DNA of 35,912 nucleotides, taken from contig CALMML010000284.1 of assembly GCA_937868485.1 (NCBI GenBank), positions 1-35,912 of the forward strand, read 5' to 3'. This DNA is from an uncultured Myxococcales bacterium. Lineage in GTDB: Bacteria; Myxococcota_A; Polyangia; Palsa-1104; JAEUJZ01. Below, piece by piece: positions 24,232-33,739 of this stretch (the stretch's first letter is position 1; the number at the start of each line of letters is the position of its first letter). Under the pieces are notes generated by a model, which saw nothing but the letters and a program-made list of their open reading frames with translations, was not told the origin of the DNA and made no database searches. The position numbers and the translations under genes are program-made.

Positions 24232-26505
24232 ATGCTCGCTAGCCCCATCAGGATGACGGCATGTGCCTTGTTGATGGCCCTTTTGGCCATCGTTCACCCT
24301 CACACCGCGCAGGCTCAAGTCCCGCCTCGCATCACCATCGAGTCGAACCCTCCGGGGGCGTCGATCTATATCGATGGTGCGATCCAGGCCGAAAAAACCG
24401 GTCCTGCGACGAAGGTTCGTATCACCAAGGGACCGCACAAGCTGAAGCTGGAGCTGGAAGGCTATAAGCCGCTCGAGCAGCAGATCAACATCGGTGCCGC
24501 GCAGAAGCTGTCGTTTGTCTTGGACAAGGCGCAGGCGCGGCTCGATATCAAGTATCCGGCGACGAACGATGGTGCGCGTGGCGCAGAGATCTTCGTCGAT
24601 GGCCAGCCCGCCGGTACGGTGCCGCAGCTGGTGGATCTGCCGGGTGGACCGCACCTGGTGGAAGTTCGGAAGCCTGGCATGAAGGTCTACACGGAGCGAC
24701 TCGAGGTGAAAGCCGGCGAGACGCGTCCAGTGTGGGTCATCATGCAGAGCGACGTGAAGACCGGCACGCTGATTGTTTCAGCCGACGTGGTGGCCGATGT
24801 CGTGATCGATGGTCAGCCGCGTGGTCAAGCGCCGGTGGTGGTCGATAACCTGACCGAGGGTGAGCACGTCGTCGAGGTTCGTCGCACCGAAGCGGGTGCA
24901 ACGCCGTGGCGTCAGAACGTTCGTGTCGTCGGCAATCAGCAGACCAAGGTTCACGCCAACACCACGCCGCCGCCGCCCGCCGCAGGAACCCTGATGGTGG
25001 TGACCAGCGTCGGTGATGCGGAAGTGCAGATCGATGGTGTCTCGAAGGGCGCGCCGGGTCAGCCGATCAGCCTGACGCCCGGCCAGCACTCGGTCAGCGT
25101 GTCGGCCAAGGGTCACAAGACCGTGACCAAGGTCATCGAGATCGAAGCAGGCAAGCCGCGTGTCGAGCGCGTCGAGATGGAAGGCGATGCGGTGACGCGC
25201 AAGGTCGGCACGGTTCGTATCGTGATGGCCAACCCGATCGAGGGTGCGCAGTACTTCATCAATGGTCGTCGCTACGACGAAACGGCTGCGCTGTCGGATT
25301 CCGGCATCGAGATCGCTTCGGGCAAGGTCATTGTCGTCGCCAAGAAAGACGGCTTTGGACAGGACACCAAGGAAGTCACGCTCGCGGCTGGTTCGACGGA
25401 GACGGTGACGCTGAACCTTCGCAACGTCGGCAAGATCTACATCGCGTCGGAGCCCAAGGGCGCGTTCGTCATGCTCGACCGTCAGCTCATCGGTCAGACG
25501 CCGCTCACGCGGGAAAACGTCGGATCGGGTCCGCACACCGTCGAGTTCCAGCTCCCCGGCTTTGACCAAAAGACCGAGCAGTTCAACGTGCGCTCCGGCG
25601 AGACTGAGCAGGTCAGCGTCATCCTGGTGAAGACCAAGGAGCCCGAGCAGGACAAGAAGGAAGTTCGTCGCGGTCTGTCGTCGTTTTCGGCGGTGACCAA
25701 TCCCTACGGCGCGTTTACGGCGGACATGGGCAGCGGTTATCCGTGGCTTGGCAACGTTCGTCTGACCGTCGGTGTGTGGAAGACCAAGCACAGCGTCCTC
25801 GGCGAGCTGGGACTGGACATCGGCACCGAGTTCCGCAGCAACTTCTTCAGCGATCACGAAGTGGCGGGCACGATTCGCTTCCAGATGATGCGCAAGGGTC
25901 CGTTCGCGCTCGGTCTGCACATGCTGGTCGGCGGCGGCGGTGGTCCTCGTGAGCGCAACAGCTTCAGCTGGGAGCTGGGTCTGCCGGTCACGATCCTCGC
26001 GGGCAGCATGGTCAAGCTCACCGGCAAGGCGTACATCCAGGTTTACTCGGATCGTCACTGTCCGTCGGCAGAATCGATTCAGGATCTGTACAAGAACGAT
26101 CGCAGCGAGTTCATTCGTCGTGGCGATCCGCGTGACAGCTCGGACGGTGGTGGCGCCGAGCACGCTGGCGATCGCTGCGTCGGTCGCTCCTACGATCCGA
26201 ACGCGAGCTACCCGAGCCCGTACTACGCCGTCGTCCAGTACAACGGCACCCGCAAGTACGACCCGAACTATCCCGACTTCCAGGTGGATGGCACTGGCGT
26301 GCTGGAGCGCTTCGTCGGCGTGCGCGGCATGCTGCAGGCTGCGGTGGAGCTGGCCATCACCTCGAACGTCAGCGTCTTCGGTCTGCTCGAAGGTGCGCCG
26401 TTCCAGAAGGAGCGTCAGCTCTTCACCGACAAGTTCAACCGACTGTTCCCGATCCATGACACGCCGATCTACGGACGCATGGGTCTGACCGCGAAGTTCT
26501 TCTAG
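24232..26505 (+). CDS. Six-PEGA-repeat protein with outer-membrane-barrel-like C-terminus
   Basis: A 757-aa exported protein. Signal peptide: MTACALLMALLAIVHPHTAQAQ from residue 8. Six PEGA units follow (residues about 32-460), each with the S-P-GA-V-IDG-P-G-TP pattern and a G-H-V-V-GY turn; examples are ESNPPGASIYIDG, SVGDAEVQIDGVSKG and ASEPKGAFVMLDRQLIGQTP. Unit 5 is degenerate. The last 250 residues are rich in alternating beta strands (RLTVGVWKTKHSVLGELGLD, TIRFQMMRKGPFALGLHMLV) and end GLTAKFF with a C-terminal Phe, typical of outer-membrane barrels. PEGA domains usually bind surface or envelope partners, so this may be an outer-membrane protein with a periplasmic PEGA arm. Start is ATG 24232, with AGGAG 11 nt upstream. 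A strong terminator follows. Confidence 0.85.
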   Translation: MLASPIRMTACALLMALLAIVHPHTAQAQVPPRITIESNPPGASIYIDGAIQAEKTGPATKVRITKGPHKLKLELEGYKPLEQQINIGAAQKLSFVLDKAQARLDIKYPATNDGARGAEIFVDGQPAGTVPQLVDLPGGPHLVEVRKPGMKVYTERLEVKAGETRPVWVIMQSDVKTGTLIVSADVVADVVIDGQPRGQAPVVVDNLTEGEHVVEVRRTEAGATPWRQNVRVVGNQQTKVHANTTPPPPAAGTLMVVTSVGDAEVQIDGVSKGAPGQPISLTPGQHSVSVSAKGHKTVTKVIEIEAGKPRVERVEMEGDAVTRKVGTVRIVMANPIEGAQYFINGRRYDETAALSDSGIEIASGKVIVVAKKDGFGQDTKEVTLAAGSTETVTLNLRNVGKIYIASEPKGAFVMLDRQLIGQTPLTRENVGSGPHTVEFQLPGFDQKTEQFNVRSGETEQVSVILVKTKEPEQDKKEVRRGLSSFSAVTNPYGAFTADMGSGYPWLGNVRLTVGVWKTKHSVLGELGLDIGTEFRSNFFSDHEVAGTIRFQMMRKGPFALGLHMLVGGGGGPRERNSFSWELGLPVTILAGSMVKLTGKAYIQVYSDRHCPSAESIQDLYKNDRSEFIRRGDPRDSSDGGGAEHAGDRCVGRSYDPNASYPSPYYAVVQYNGTRKYDPNYPDFQVDGTGVLERFVGVRGMLQAAVELAITSNVSVFGLLEGAPFQKERQLFTDKFNRLFPIHDTPIYGRMGLTAKFF

Positions 26506-26534
26506 TCGATCGACTCGTCGGTTCGCTGTCTCCG

Positions 26535-26567
26535 AAGCCCGCTTTTCCAGGCGGGCTTTTTTATTTT
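26535..26567 (+). terminator. Rho-independent terminator after the PEGA gene
   Basis: AAGCCCGC (26535-26542) pairs perfectly with GCGGGCTT (26551-26558) around an 8-nt loop and is followed by a T-rich run. It closes transcription of the PEGA gene 29 nt after its stop. Confidence 0.9.
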
Positions 26568-26678
26568 CCGCACAACGAAAAGTCCACGCGACCGCTGACC
26601 CAGCGCACGCAGCAGCAGGGGTCTGCAGGGGATCGATTCGTCGAAGGGAAAACGGAGCGGCTCAGACGGAAGGGCTGG

Positions 26679-27638
26679 CTAGAAGAAGCGACGCAGATCC
26701 ATGCCTTGGTACAGCGAGGCGACCTGATCGGCATAGCCGTTGAAGGGCAGGGTCTTGCGACGACGAAGCTCACCGATGCGACGCTCGCTGGCTTGGGTCC
26801 AGCGCGGGTGATCGACCTCGGGATTGACGTTGGCGTAAAAGCCGTACTCGCTCGGTCCTTGCTTGGCCCACGTTGTCGTCGGAAGCTCTTCGGTAAAGCG
26901 GATCGCGACGACGCTCTTGATGCTCTTGAAGCCGTACTTCCACGGCACGATGAGGCGCACGGGCGCACCGTTTTGATTGGGCAGCACTTCGCCGTACACA
27001 CCGAGGCACAGCAGCGTCAGCGGATGCATCGCTTCGTCGATCCGCAGCCCTTCGAGATACGGCCAGTCGAGCACCCAGCTCTTCTGTCCCGGCATCTGCG
27101 CGGTGTCTTTGAGCGTCACAAACTGCACGAACTTGGCTTTTGCCGTCGGCTGAACCAGCTTGGCCAGCTCTGAAAACGAATAGCCGATCCACGGAATCAC
27201 CATCGACCAGGCTTCGACGCAGCGGAAGCGATAGACGCGCTCTTCGAGCGGCGCCAGCTTCAGCAGATCTTCGATGCCAATCGTGCGCGGCTTTTGAACT
27301 TCTCCCTCGATGCGCACGGTCCACGGCCTGGTCTTGAGCGTGTGCGCATTTTCGGCGGGCTGATCTTTGCCGAGCCCAAACTCATAGAAGTTGTTGTACG
27401 TCGTCACGTCTTTGTACGAGTTCGGCGGCTCAGCGACGGAAAACTCTGCGCGCTTTGGTGCGACAAGCTTCTGCTTGCTCTCTGCGCTGGAGCTTCGACT
27501 GCCACCGAGCAGATACGCGCCCGCCAAGCCTCCGAGTCCCGCGATCGTCGTTCCGGCGAGAAACCGTCGTCGATTCATGAAGTTCTCTCGCGAAGTGATC
27601 TCTGACCCCAAGACATCGTCAGGCTTTTTGATCAGCAT
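26679..27638 (-). CDS. msrP: Protein-methionine-sulfoxide reductase catalytic subunit (MsrP / YedY)
   Basis: A 319-aa periplasmic molybdopterin enzyme that repairs oxidised methionine residues. A Tat signal ([20 protein letters not shown], residues 21-40) with the RRRFL twin-arginine motif indicates folded export with cofactor. The molybdenum-ligating Cys is residue 140 in [15 protein letters not shown]. Other family segments: [48 protein letters not shown] and [18 protein letters not shown]. Start is ATG 27638 with GGAGAGG upstream; a frame reaching 27860 would overlap sppA. In most bacteria the heme membrane partner MsrQ is encoded next to it; none is in the window. Confidence 0.95.
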   Translation of the reverse strand: MLIKKPDDVLGSEITSRENFMNRRRFLAGTTIAGLGGLAGAYLLGGSRSSSAESKQKLVAPKRAEFSVAEPPNSYKDVTTYNNFYEFGLGKDQPAENAHTLKTRPWTVRIEGEVQKPRTIGIEDLLKLAPLEERVYRFRCVEAWSMVIPWIGYSFSELAKLVQPTAKAKFVQFVTLKDTAQMPGQKSWVLDWPYLEGLRIDEAMHPLTLLCLGVYGEVLPNQNGAPVRLIVPWKYGFKSIKSVVAIRFTEELPTTTWAKQGPSEYGFYANVNPEVDHPRWTQASERRIGELRRRKTLPFNGYADQVASLYQGMDLRRFF

Positions 27639-27846
27639 GGGCGCGTGTTCCTCTCCTTCTGAGATGGGCTGCAATCTTAGATTCTGCGGTCTCGCGCGGT
27701 TCGTCGCCAGATGTCCGTGCAGTCGAACGTGCGAGCGCGACCGATCCGTGGTTTTTCTTCGCTTTTGACCGAGTGCGGGAATAAACCAGCGCGTAGGTGG
27801 TTGTTTGTCTGACAGCGTGCTGTGTCGTTCAAAGGAGACCTTTTCG

Positions 27847-29628
27847 ATGGGCAAGATCATTCGCGGGTTTTTGACGTGGCTGGGCGCAATCGCAGCGATC
27901 TATCTGATCGTCGCTGGGATTGTCTTTTTGTCGATGAATCGAAAGAAGCCGGTTCCCGACAAGACCATCTTGGAGCTGGATCTAGAGCGCGAGGTGGTTC
28001 AGTTTCAGCCTCGGGATCCACTGGCGCAAGCGACGGGAAGTGATCGCTTGGTGCTGCATGATCTGACGATGGCGCTGGAGCGCGCCGAGCGAGATCCGAA
28101 GGTCGTCGGTCTGGTGGCTCGTCTGGGCGCGGCCAAGATTGGCGTCGCGGACATTCAGGAGATCCGCGCGGCGGTGATGCGCTTTCGTCAGTCGGGCAAG
28201 TTTGCGGTCGCGTTTGCAGAGACGTTCGGAGAGTTCTCAAACGGGCTCGGTGCCTACTATCTGGCGACGGGCTTTGATGAAGTCTGGATGCAGCCATCGG
28301 GCGACATTGGGCTCGTCGGTCTGCATCTGGAGTCGCCGTTTCTGCGCGGCGTGCTCGACAAGCTGGGCGTAAAGCCTCGGCTCGATCAGCGCAAGGAATA
28401 CAAAAATGCGATGAACATGTTCACCGAAAAGGCCATGACGCCCGCGCACCGGGAAGCCATGACCAAGATCGGGGAAGGCGTCTACGGGCAGTTTGTCAAA
28501 GCGGTGAGCGAAGCGCGCAAGCTGTCCGTCGAAGAAGTGCGAGCGACGGTGGACAAAGGTCCGCTGCTGGGTTCGGAAGCGCAGGTGGCAAAGCTTGTCG
28601 ATAAGCTCGGTTATCGCGACGAGTTCTATGGTGCGGCCAAGCAGCGCGCCGGACAAAATGCGCAGCTTCTGTATCTGCACAAGTACGCCGATCGGGTGGA
28701 GCCGCTTCACAAAAAAGGTCCGAAAGTGGCGCTGATCTACGGTGTCGGTGGCGTTGCGCGAGGCAAAAGCTCGACGGATCCGCTGTCGGGAAGCTTTACG
28801 ATGGGCTCGGACACTGTGACGGCGGGCTTTCGGGCTGCGATTGCGGACAAAGACGTCAAAGCGATCCTGTTTCGCGTCGATAGCCCTGGCGGTTCGTACG
28901 TCGCATCCGATGCGATCTGGCAGGAAGTTGGACGCGCGCGACGAGCGGGCAAGCCGGTTGTGGTCTCGATGGGAAATGTCGCAGGCTCGGGTGGCTACTT
29001 TGTCGCGATGGCGGCAGACAAGATCGTCGCGCAGCCGGGCACGATTACGGGATCGATTGGCGTGCTCGGCGGCAAGATGATTCCGACGGAGCTGTGGGAC
29101 AAGATCGGCCTGTCGTTTGACGCGGTGCAGCTTGGCAAAAACGCCGGCTTCTTTTCGATGAACCGCGACTATTCCCCCGAAGAGTGGGCGCGCTTTCAAG
29201 CCTGGCTCGATCGCGTCTACGACGACTTCACGAGCAAGGTGGCGCAGGGTCGGAAGCTCGATAAGCAGCGCGTGCTAGAGCTGGCCAAAGGTCGCATCTG
29301 GACGGGCGAAGATGCCAAAGCGCTGGGTCTGGTCGATGAGCTGGGCGGGCTGCATACCGCGCTCAAGCTGTGCAAGCAGCTTACGTCGCTGACGGACGCG
29401 CAAGAGGTCGAGCTTGTGACGTTTCCGCAGGAAAAAGGCGCGGTGAAGCAGCTCATCGAAAAGCTGACGCAGAGAGACGCGGACAGCTCGGACAAGGAAG
29501 CGGCGGCGGTGCGGGTGAAGTTTTCGTCGGTGGAAGCGGCGCAGTCGGTGCTCAAGACCGCGCAGCAGCTTGGCATCTATGGCAGCCAAGACGTGCTGAC
29601 GATGCCGGTGCTGTCGGACGGACTGTAA
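27847..29628 (+). CDS. sppA: Signal peptide peptidase SppA (67-kDa type)
   Basis: A 593-aa inner-membrane serine protease that degrades cleaved signal peptides. One N-terminal span ([20 protein letters not shown] to about residue 30) anchors two tandem S49 domains facing the periplasm. The catalytic Lys is 186 in [11 protein letters not shown] in the first domain, and the nucleophile Ser is 381 in [13 protein letters not shown] in the second, as in Escherichia coli SppA, where the dyad is shared across domains. [15 protein letters not shown] completes the active-site region. Start is ATG 27847 with AAAGGAG 9 nt upstream (27831-27837). The gene is divergent from msrP and converges on azoR. The C-terminal 70 residues are charged and less conserved. 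Confidence 0.95.
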   Translation: MGKIIRGFLTWLGAIAAIYLIVAGIVFLSMNRKKPVPDKTILELDLEREVVQFQPRDPLAQATGSDRLVLHDLTMALERAERDPKVVGLVARLGAAKIGVADIQEIRAAVMRFRQSGKFAVAFAETFGEFSNGLGAYYLATGFDEVWMQPSGDIGLVGLHLESPFLRGVLDKLGVKPRLDQRKEYKNAMNMFTEKAMTPAHREAMTKIGEGVYGQFVKAVSEARKLSVEEVRATVDKGPLLGSEAQVAKLVDKLGYRDEFYGAAKQRAGQNAQLLYLHKYADRVEPLHKKGPKVALIYGVGGVARGKSSTDPLSGSFTMGSDTVTAGFRAAIADKDVKAILFRVDSPGGSYVASDAIWQEVGRARRAGKPVVVSMGNVAGSGGYFVAMAADKIVAQPGTITGSIGVLGGKMIPTELWDKIGLSFDAVQLGKNAGFFSMNRDYSPEEWARFQAWLDRVYDDFTSKVAQGRKLDKQRVLELAKGRIWTGEDAKALGLVDELGGLHTALKLCKQLTSLTDAQEVELVTFPQEKGAVKQLIEKLTQRDADSSDKEAAAVRVKFSSVEAAQSVLKTAQQLGIYGSQDVLTMPVLSDGL

Positions 29629-29668
29629 GCGTCTGGGGATGACTCGTCGCTGCGGCGGATGACTGGCT

Positions 29669-30307
29669 TTACAGCTCTCCGCCGAGTGCGCGGGCTTTTT
29701 CGACCGCTGCTTCGAGTGCGGCCTGACCCGCTGCCACGCCCGCCATCATCATCGGCTCTGCGACGACTTCGTGAATCGGCGACAGACCCAAAAATCCCAA
29801 GATCGTGCGCAGATACGGCATCTGAAAGTCGAGCGCAGCCAGCGACGTGCCGGGCGTATACAGACCATCGCGTGAGCTGAGAATGACGGCTTTCCGACCC
29901 GTCAGCAGACCTTGAAACTGACCGCCGACGAACTCAAAGGTCAGGCGACCTTGCACCACGCAGTCGATCCAGCGCTTGAGGTGCCACGGAATCGAAAAGT
30001 TCCACATCGGCGTGCTGATGACGATCAGATCGGCGGCATGAAGCTGATCCGTCAGCTGCGTCAGCGCGTTCCAGCGCTCGGCCCCTTTGTCGTCGAGATT
30101 TCCTTCTCCGTAGAGCATTTCGAACTTCGCGGAGATGTCCCACTCGTCGAACACCGGCAGCGATCGATAGTCTTCCGCGAGGTTGAGCGAGATGCGCTGT
30201 CCGTCGGGATGCTTGGCCTGCCACGCGGCAAAGAAGGCTTCATGAAGCTTGCGGGTTCGAGAGGTCTTTCCTCTCGGTAGGACATTGACATCGAGAGCGA
30301 TTGGCAT
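29669..30307 (-). CDS. azoR: FMN-dependent NADH-azoreductase family flavoprotein (AzoR)
   Basis: A 212-aa cytosolic flavodoxin-like quinone/azo reductase that transfers two electrons from NADH, protecting against electrophilic quinones. FMN-binding P-loop region: LDVNVLPRGKTSRTRKLHEA at residues 4-23. The family hallmark ADLIVISTPMWNFSIPWHLK lies near residue 90, followed by RWIDCVVQGRLTFEF. The dimer region includes YLRTILGFLGLSPIHEV. Start is ATG 30307 (MPIALDVNVLP); an extension to 30466 would overlap the upstream gene. It is 20 nt downstream of the RsbT-like gene and likely co-transcribed with it. The neighbours msrP and sppA also serve redox or envelope maintenance, but no shared regulation is seen. 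Confidence 0.9.
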   Translation of the reverse strand: MPIALDVNVLPRGKTSRTRKLHEAFFAAWQAKHPDGQRISLNLAEDYRSLPVFDEWDISAKFEMLYGEGNLDDKGAERWNALTQLTDQLHAADLIVISTPMWNFSIPWHLKRWIDCVVQGRLTFEFVGGQFQGLLTGRKAVILSSRDGLYTPGTSLAALDFQMPYLRTILGFLGLSPIHEVVAEPMMMAGVAAGQAALEAAVEKARALGGEL

Positions 30308-30327
30308 GGGTTCCTTCAGCGGAGGAT

Positions 30328-30954
30328 TTACGCGACCATCGACTGCGGGCGGCCATGCCAGAACTGAAACTGCGTGCCGGAGATCGCGCGACCACAGCGG
30401 AATCCCTGGGCAAGGTTTACGGTTCCAACGAGCCACGGCGGAGTGGTTGCTTCGGGAGGCGTGCAAGGCCCGAGATCAGCGTTGGCGTAGATCATGAAAA
30501 ACAGGGCGCTGCTGGTGTCTTCGATTTCGACGCGACCACCGCCTTTTTCGACGATAAATCGCGTCAAGTCAGAGATCGCCGACTGAAGCCGCATGCTCTC
30601 GTTCCACGACAGACCGACGCCGGTTGCGAGCTGATGGACCTGGTTTCGAACCGCGATGAGCGAGATCGCATCCTTGAGCGAGATCACGCGCCGACCGGCG
30701 GCAGGACAGTGTGCCGCATGGAGCAGCGCATGTTCCAGTCGCGTGGCGGTGTGAACGCCCGTGTCGCGAAGTGCTCGGACGAACTGCTGAATCAGCGCGC
30801 TCCGTTTTTCGATCGGTAGATCTGCGACGATCCAGTTCGCCTTTCCTCCGATCGAGGAGAGTGCGCCATCGACCGCCGCGTCGGAGACGAACTTGACGGC
30901 GACGCTGTGAGCCAGCTGAGCAAATGTAGAAGAAGTAGTAGTAAGTCGATCCAA
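30328..30954 (-). CDS. Putative RsbT-like (HATPase/GHKL) regulatory protein, degenerate
   Basis: A 208-aa cytosolic protein. Residues about 110-200 resemble anti-sigma/RsbT-type GHKL ATPase folds: VGLSWNESMRLQSAISDLTR, then FIVEKGGGRVEIED, corresponds to the N-box helix and next strand, though the usual Asn is absent (SDLTRFIVEK in place of SELARNI). The glycine-rich ATP-lid motifs are not evident either, so ATP binding is doubtful. The first 105 residues are an unrecognised helical domain with EHALLHAAHCPAAGRRVI. Start is a TTG at 30954, selected by a strong AAGGAG ribosome site 7 nt upstream (30962-30967); no ATG fits. It is probably the first gene of a unit with azoR. The function is inferred from weak similarity. 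Confidence 0.55.
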   Translation of the reverse strand: MDRLTTTSSTFAQLAHSVAVKFVSDAAVDGALSSIGGKANWIVADLPIEKRSALIQQFVRALRDTGVHTATRLEHALLHAAHCPAAGRRVISLKDAISLIAVRNQVHQLATGVGLSWNESMRLQSAISDLTRFIVEKGGGRVEIEDTSSALFFMIYANADLGPCTPPEATTPPWLVGTVNLAQGFRCGRAISGTQFQFWHGRPQSMVA

Positions 30955-31082
30955 AGCAACTCTCCTTGGCGAAGCGTGCTTTGTGATTCATGTTACATAT
31001 TTTCGACGACGCATTGGGAAGAATCATGCGTCACGGGTGTCACGGCGCGTCCACTGTGCGCGTCGCTGTAGGCGCACTGGGC

Positions 31083-32867
31083 TTACTTGTCACACGGAAT
31101 CGACAGTCGCAGCGGCTTGGCAGACATCGTGACGCCGCCTGCACCAAGCTGTCCTCCCGAGCCACTGCCCCAGCAGAAGACTCCGCCGGTCTTCGTCGTA
31201 GCGCACAGAAAGCCGTAACCAATCTTGACGCTTTCGACGCCGGACAGTCCCGCGACCGGCTGGGCTCCTCCGGGCGGCTTCTTTTCGTTGGGCATCGCGA
31301 GCGCACGCAAGGTCTCGCCCCAGCACCACAGCGCGCCGCTGCGCGTCCGGGCGCATGCATCGTGATCGCCAATCGTAACGTCTACGACATCCGACGGAAC
31401 ACCGTCCATCGTGATCGGCGTCTGGCTGCTGACCATCGACGCCGAAAAGAGCCCGACGCCCATGCACTGAAGCTGTCCGTCTTTGCGCAAAAGACAGAGC
31501 TGATTGTGCGCGGCAAACAGATCGACTCCGTCTCCGCTTAGATCGCTGCGTTCCGTCGCTGTGCGCTGTGGCGTTGCGATGTTTTTGCCAAGCGATCCGT
31601 ATTCATCTTTGCCCCAGCAAAACACCTTTCCATCTGCGCGTAAGACACAAGAAAAGTTGTTTCCAGCGACGAGCTTTTTGGCTTCGCCACCGATTCCTAC
31701 CACCGCTTTGGGAGTCTCTGTGTTGTCCGTACTTCCATTGCCAAGCTGACCGACTTTGTTGTCGCCCCAGCACATGACTTCGCCGCTGCGCTTGCGTGCG
31801 CAGGCGTGTGCGGCTCCCATCGCGACTTCGACGACATCTTGACCGAGCGCAGCCAGCTCTTTGGCCCGCCACTCCGTCAGCAAACCACCGGGCGGCACAG
31901 TGAGCAGCGCACGACCCCAGCACCACAGCGCGCCCGATTCTGTCTGCGCGCACAGATCCGCAGCGCCCATGAACAGTCGATTCAGACCGCTTGGGAATCC
32001 GCCAATCCGCTGGGGACTCATCAAGCGTCGACTCGATGATCCATCGTTATCACCGCGCAGACACAAGACGTCACGATCGGTGGTGATTGCGCACAGCTCT
32101 GTGTTCCCAACGCCAATGTGAGACGTCCCTTGCGGCAGCCAGTGCAGCGCACGCGGATAGGAAACTTCATTTCGCTTGGTCTCGGGGTTATAGCCCGGCT
32201 CCGTCTCTCCCCAGCAGTACGGAGTGCCCACGCGATTGAGCACACAGGCGTGATAGTAGCCCGCGGCAAGCTGCGTCAGACACTGCTCTCCGAGCGGCTT
32301 TTGAATATGTTTTAGTCCAAAGCTTCGTTGGATGGATCCAGATCGAACAGTAGGACTTCCTTCAAAGGGCAGCTCTGCCCATAGCTCGATGTGGGAGACT
32401 TTTGTCAGCCGCGATGACAGCGGCTGCTCGCTATCGGGCAGCGGGTAGTGCTGCGCCAGATCTGAAAAGGAAACCTTGGCTTCCAGCTTCTGATTGGGCT
32501 GCAAGATCAGCGGCTCATGATCATGAACGCTGGTGATGTCGATCATGCCGTGAATGGGCACGCGATAGGTCTTCCCACCGTCGATGCGAACTGCAATGTT
32601 GGTGTAAGACTGCCAAGTAATCTGTCCGCACAAAGACGCCGGAATCGTCTTGGTCTGACTGGTGGTGTTGTGCAGCGTCACCTGAAGCGACAGATCGGAC
32701 GGAAAGACCGGCTGCTCAGGACTCAGAGACAGACCAATGCGTACACCTCGCACCTGACTGCCATACACGGGCTCTGGATCGGCTTGGACTGAGTCTATTT
32801 TGAACACCAGAGCCGTCGGAACAAGCAGCGCTGCAAGTCGCACAGAAGATCGCATACGTTCGATCAT
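31083..32867 (-). CDS. Exported RCC1-repeat beta-propeller protein
   Basis: A 594-aa secreted protein. Signal peptide: MRSSVRLAALLVPTALVFKI from the second Met, cleaved near VQADPEP. A beta-rich N-terminal domain (about 30-200) contains VRIGLSLSPEQPVFPSDLSL and DLAQHYPLP segments. From about 210 to the end come eight RCC1-type repeats, each with the pattern HAC-x9-CWG (CWGDNKVGQLGNG, CWGKDEYGSLG, CWGSGSGGQLG are the best). Each repeat has its own C-x9-C pair, eight in all, which fits disulfide-stabilised blades outside the cytoplasm. RCC1 domains of this bacterial type have no assigned activity. Start is ATG 32867; ATG 32855 is equally possible and gives the tighter signal peptide. Confidence 0.85.
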   Translation of the reverse strand: MIERMRSSVRLAALLVPTALVFKIDSVQADPEPVYGSQVRGVRIGLSLSPEQPVFPSDLSLQVTLHNTTSQTKTIPASLCGQITWQSYTNIAVRIDGGKTYRVPIHGMIDITSVHDHEPLILQPNQKLEAKVSFSDLAQHYPLPDSEQPLSSRLTKVSHIELWAELPFEGSPTVRSGSIQRSFGLKHIQKPLGEQCLTQLAAGYYHACVLNRVGTPYCWGETEPGYNPETKRNEVSYPRALHWLPQGTSHIGVGNTELCAITTDRDVLCLRGDNDGSSSRRLMSPQRIGGFPSGLNRLFMGAADLCAQTESGALWCWGRALLTVPPGGLLTEWRAKELAALGQDVVEVAMGAAHACARKRSGEVMCWGDNKVGQLGNGSTDNTETPKAVVGIGGEAKKLVAGNNFSCVLRADGKVFCWGKDEYGSLGKNIATPQRTATERSDLSGDGVDLFAAHNQLCLLRKDGQLQCMGVGLFSASMVSSQTPITMDGVPSDVVDVTIGDHDACARTRSGALWCWGETLRALAMPNEKKPPGGAQPVAGLSGVESVKIGYGFLCATTKTGGVFCWGSGSGGQLGAGGVTMSAKPLRLSIPCDK

Positions 32868-32907
32868 ATCAGGCTCTATCGGTAGTGCAGCGCGCCCGAA
32901 AGGGCAC

Positions 32908-33702
32908 CTACAGCTGATCGTGGAGAATCTGTACGCGACACAGCGGCACAAAGCCAAGTCGGCGCAGAATCGGCTGCGACATGTGTCCTGCTTGGGTCAA
33001 AAGACGCGGCATTCCGTGACGACACGCTTCTTCATAGCGAGCAGAGAGCAGCGCGCGATACACGCCTTGGCTGCGAAACGCTGGATCGGTAGCACCGCCA
33101 CACAGAATCGCTGCTTCTTCGGTAAAGACTACGTCGCCTGCACCCACCACATTTCCGTCGATGGAAGCCGAAAAGCGCAGCCACAGCGGACTGGCTCTGT
33201 AGCAGGCGTAGTCGTTTGATACGGACTCCTCAAAGTCATCCGGGGTGTGACCAAAACAGCTCCAGAACACGCGCTGACTACGTCGATAGGCGTCGAAGTC
33301 TTGGACGCGCTCGATCCGAATCGAATCAGACCACGGTGGCAGCCAACCCGACTTGGGATGCTCCAAAAGGAGCGACTCTGTGACTTGTTCCAGCTCAAAC
33401 GGAAGGACTCCGTGCTGGTGTAGTTGTGTCGCCAAGTCCGTCGGGAAAGCAGACGGACCCACTTCAAACAGCGCTTCTTTGCGACCATACGCGCGGATTC
33501 GCGCACGGATGTCGGACAGAGTCTGTGAAACCTCTCCGTTTGGGATGCGGAATCGCTGCACAACCGTTCCGTGTGGACCTTCCGTTGCGCCAAACACGAT
33601 GACGTAGCGATCGGTCTCGATGCGGAAGTCTCCAGGCCGCAGCGGCATGTGCGTGTTGAGATCTTCAGCCAGTGCCAGCAGCTTTTGGGAATGCGTCTGC
33701 AT
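32908..33702 (-). CDS. GNAT family N-acetyltransferase
   Basis: A 264-aa cytosolic protein. The C-terminal half (about 130-264) has the GNAT fold: the strand VVGAGDVVFTEEAAILCGGA, the acetyl-CoA pyrophosphate loop FRSQGVYRALLSARYEEA, and the end LLTQAGHMSQPILRRLGFVP. The N-terminal half (about 1-125) is a partial domain with strands (RYVIVFGATEGPHGTVVQRF), similar to two-domain GNAT proteins in which only the second domain binds acetyl-CoA. The acceptor is unknown. It starts at ATG 33702 without a clear ribosome site; a TGTGATACA extended -10-like motif 8 nt upstream would make it leaderless. It lies between the serine hydrolase gene and the RCC1 gene, both on the same strand, with gaps of 37-40 nt. 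Confidence 0.8.
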   Translation of the reverse strand: MQTHSQKLLALAEDLNTHMPLRPGDFRIETDRYVIVFGATEGPHGTVVQRFRIPNGEVSQTLSDIRARIRAYGRKEALFEVGPSAFPTDLATQLHQHGVLPFELEQVTESLLLEHPKSGWLPPWSDSIRIERVQDFDAYRRSQRVFWSCFGHTPDDFEESVSNDYACYRASPLWLRFSASIDGNVVGAGDVVFTEEAAILCGGATDPAFRSQGVYRALLSARYEEACRHGMPRLLTQAGHMSQPILRRLGFVPLCRVQILHDQL

Positions 33703-33739
33703 GTTGAATGTGTATCACAGTGCGCGCTCTGTTCCGTGA

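Noticed and set aside
24778-26457. Long open frame (559 codons) on the minus strand opposite the PEGA gene
   Set aside because: It is the antisense of a GC-rich coding region with a strong codon-position bias. It has no domain, no signal and a skewed His/Asp/Arg-rich composition, while the plus-strand frame has clear PEGA repeats.
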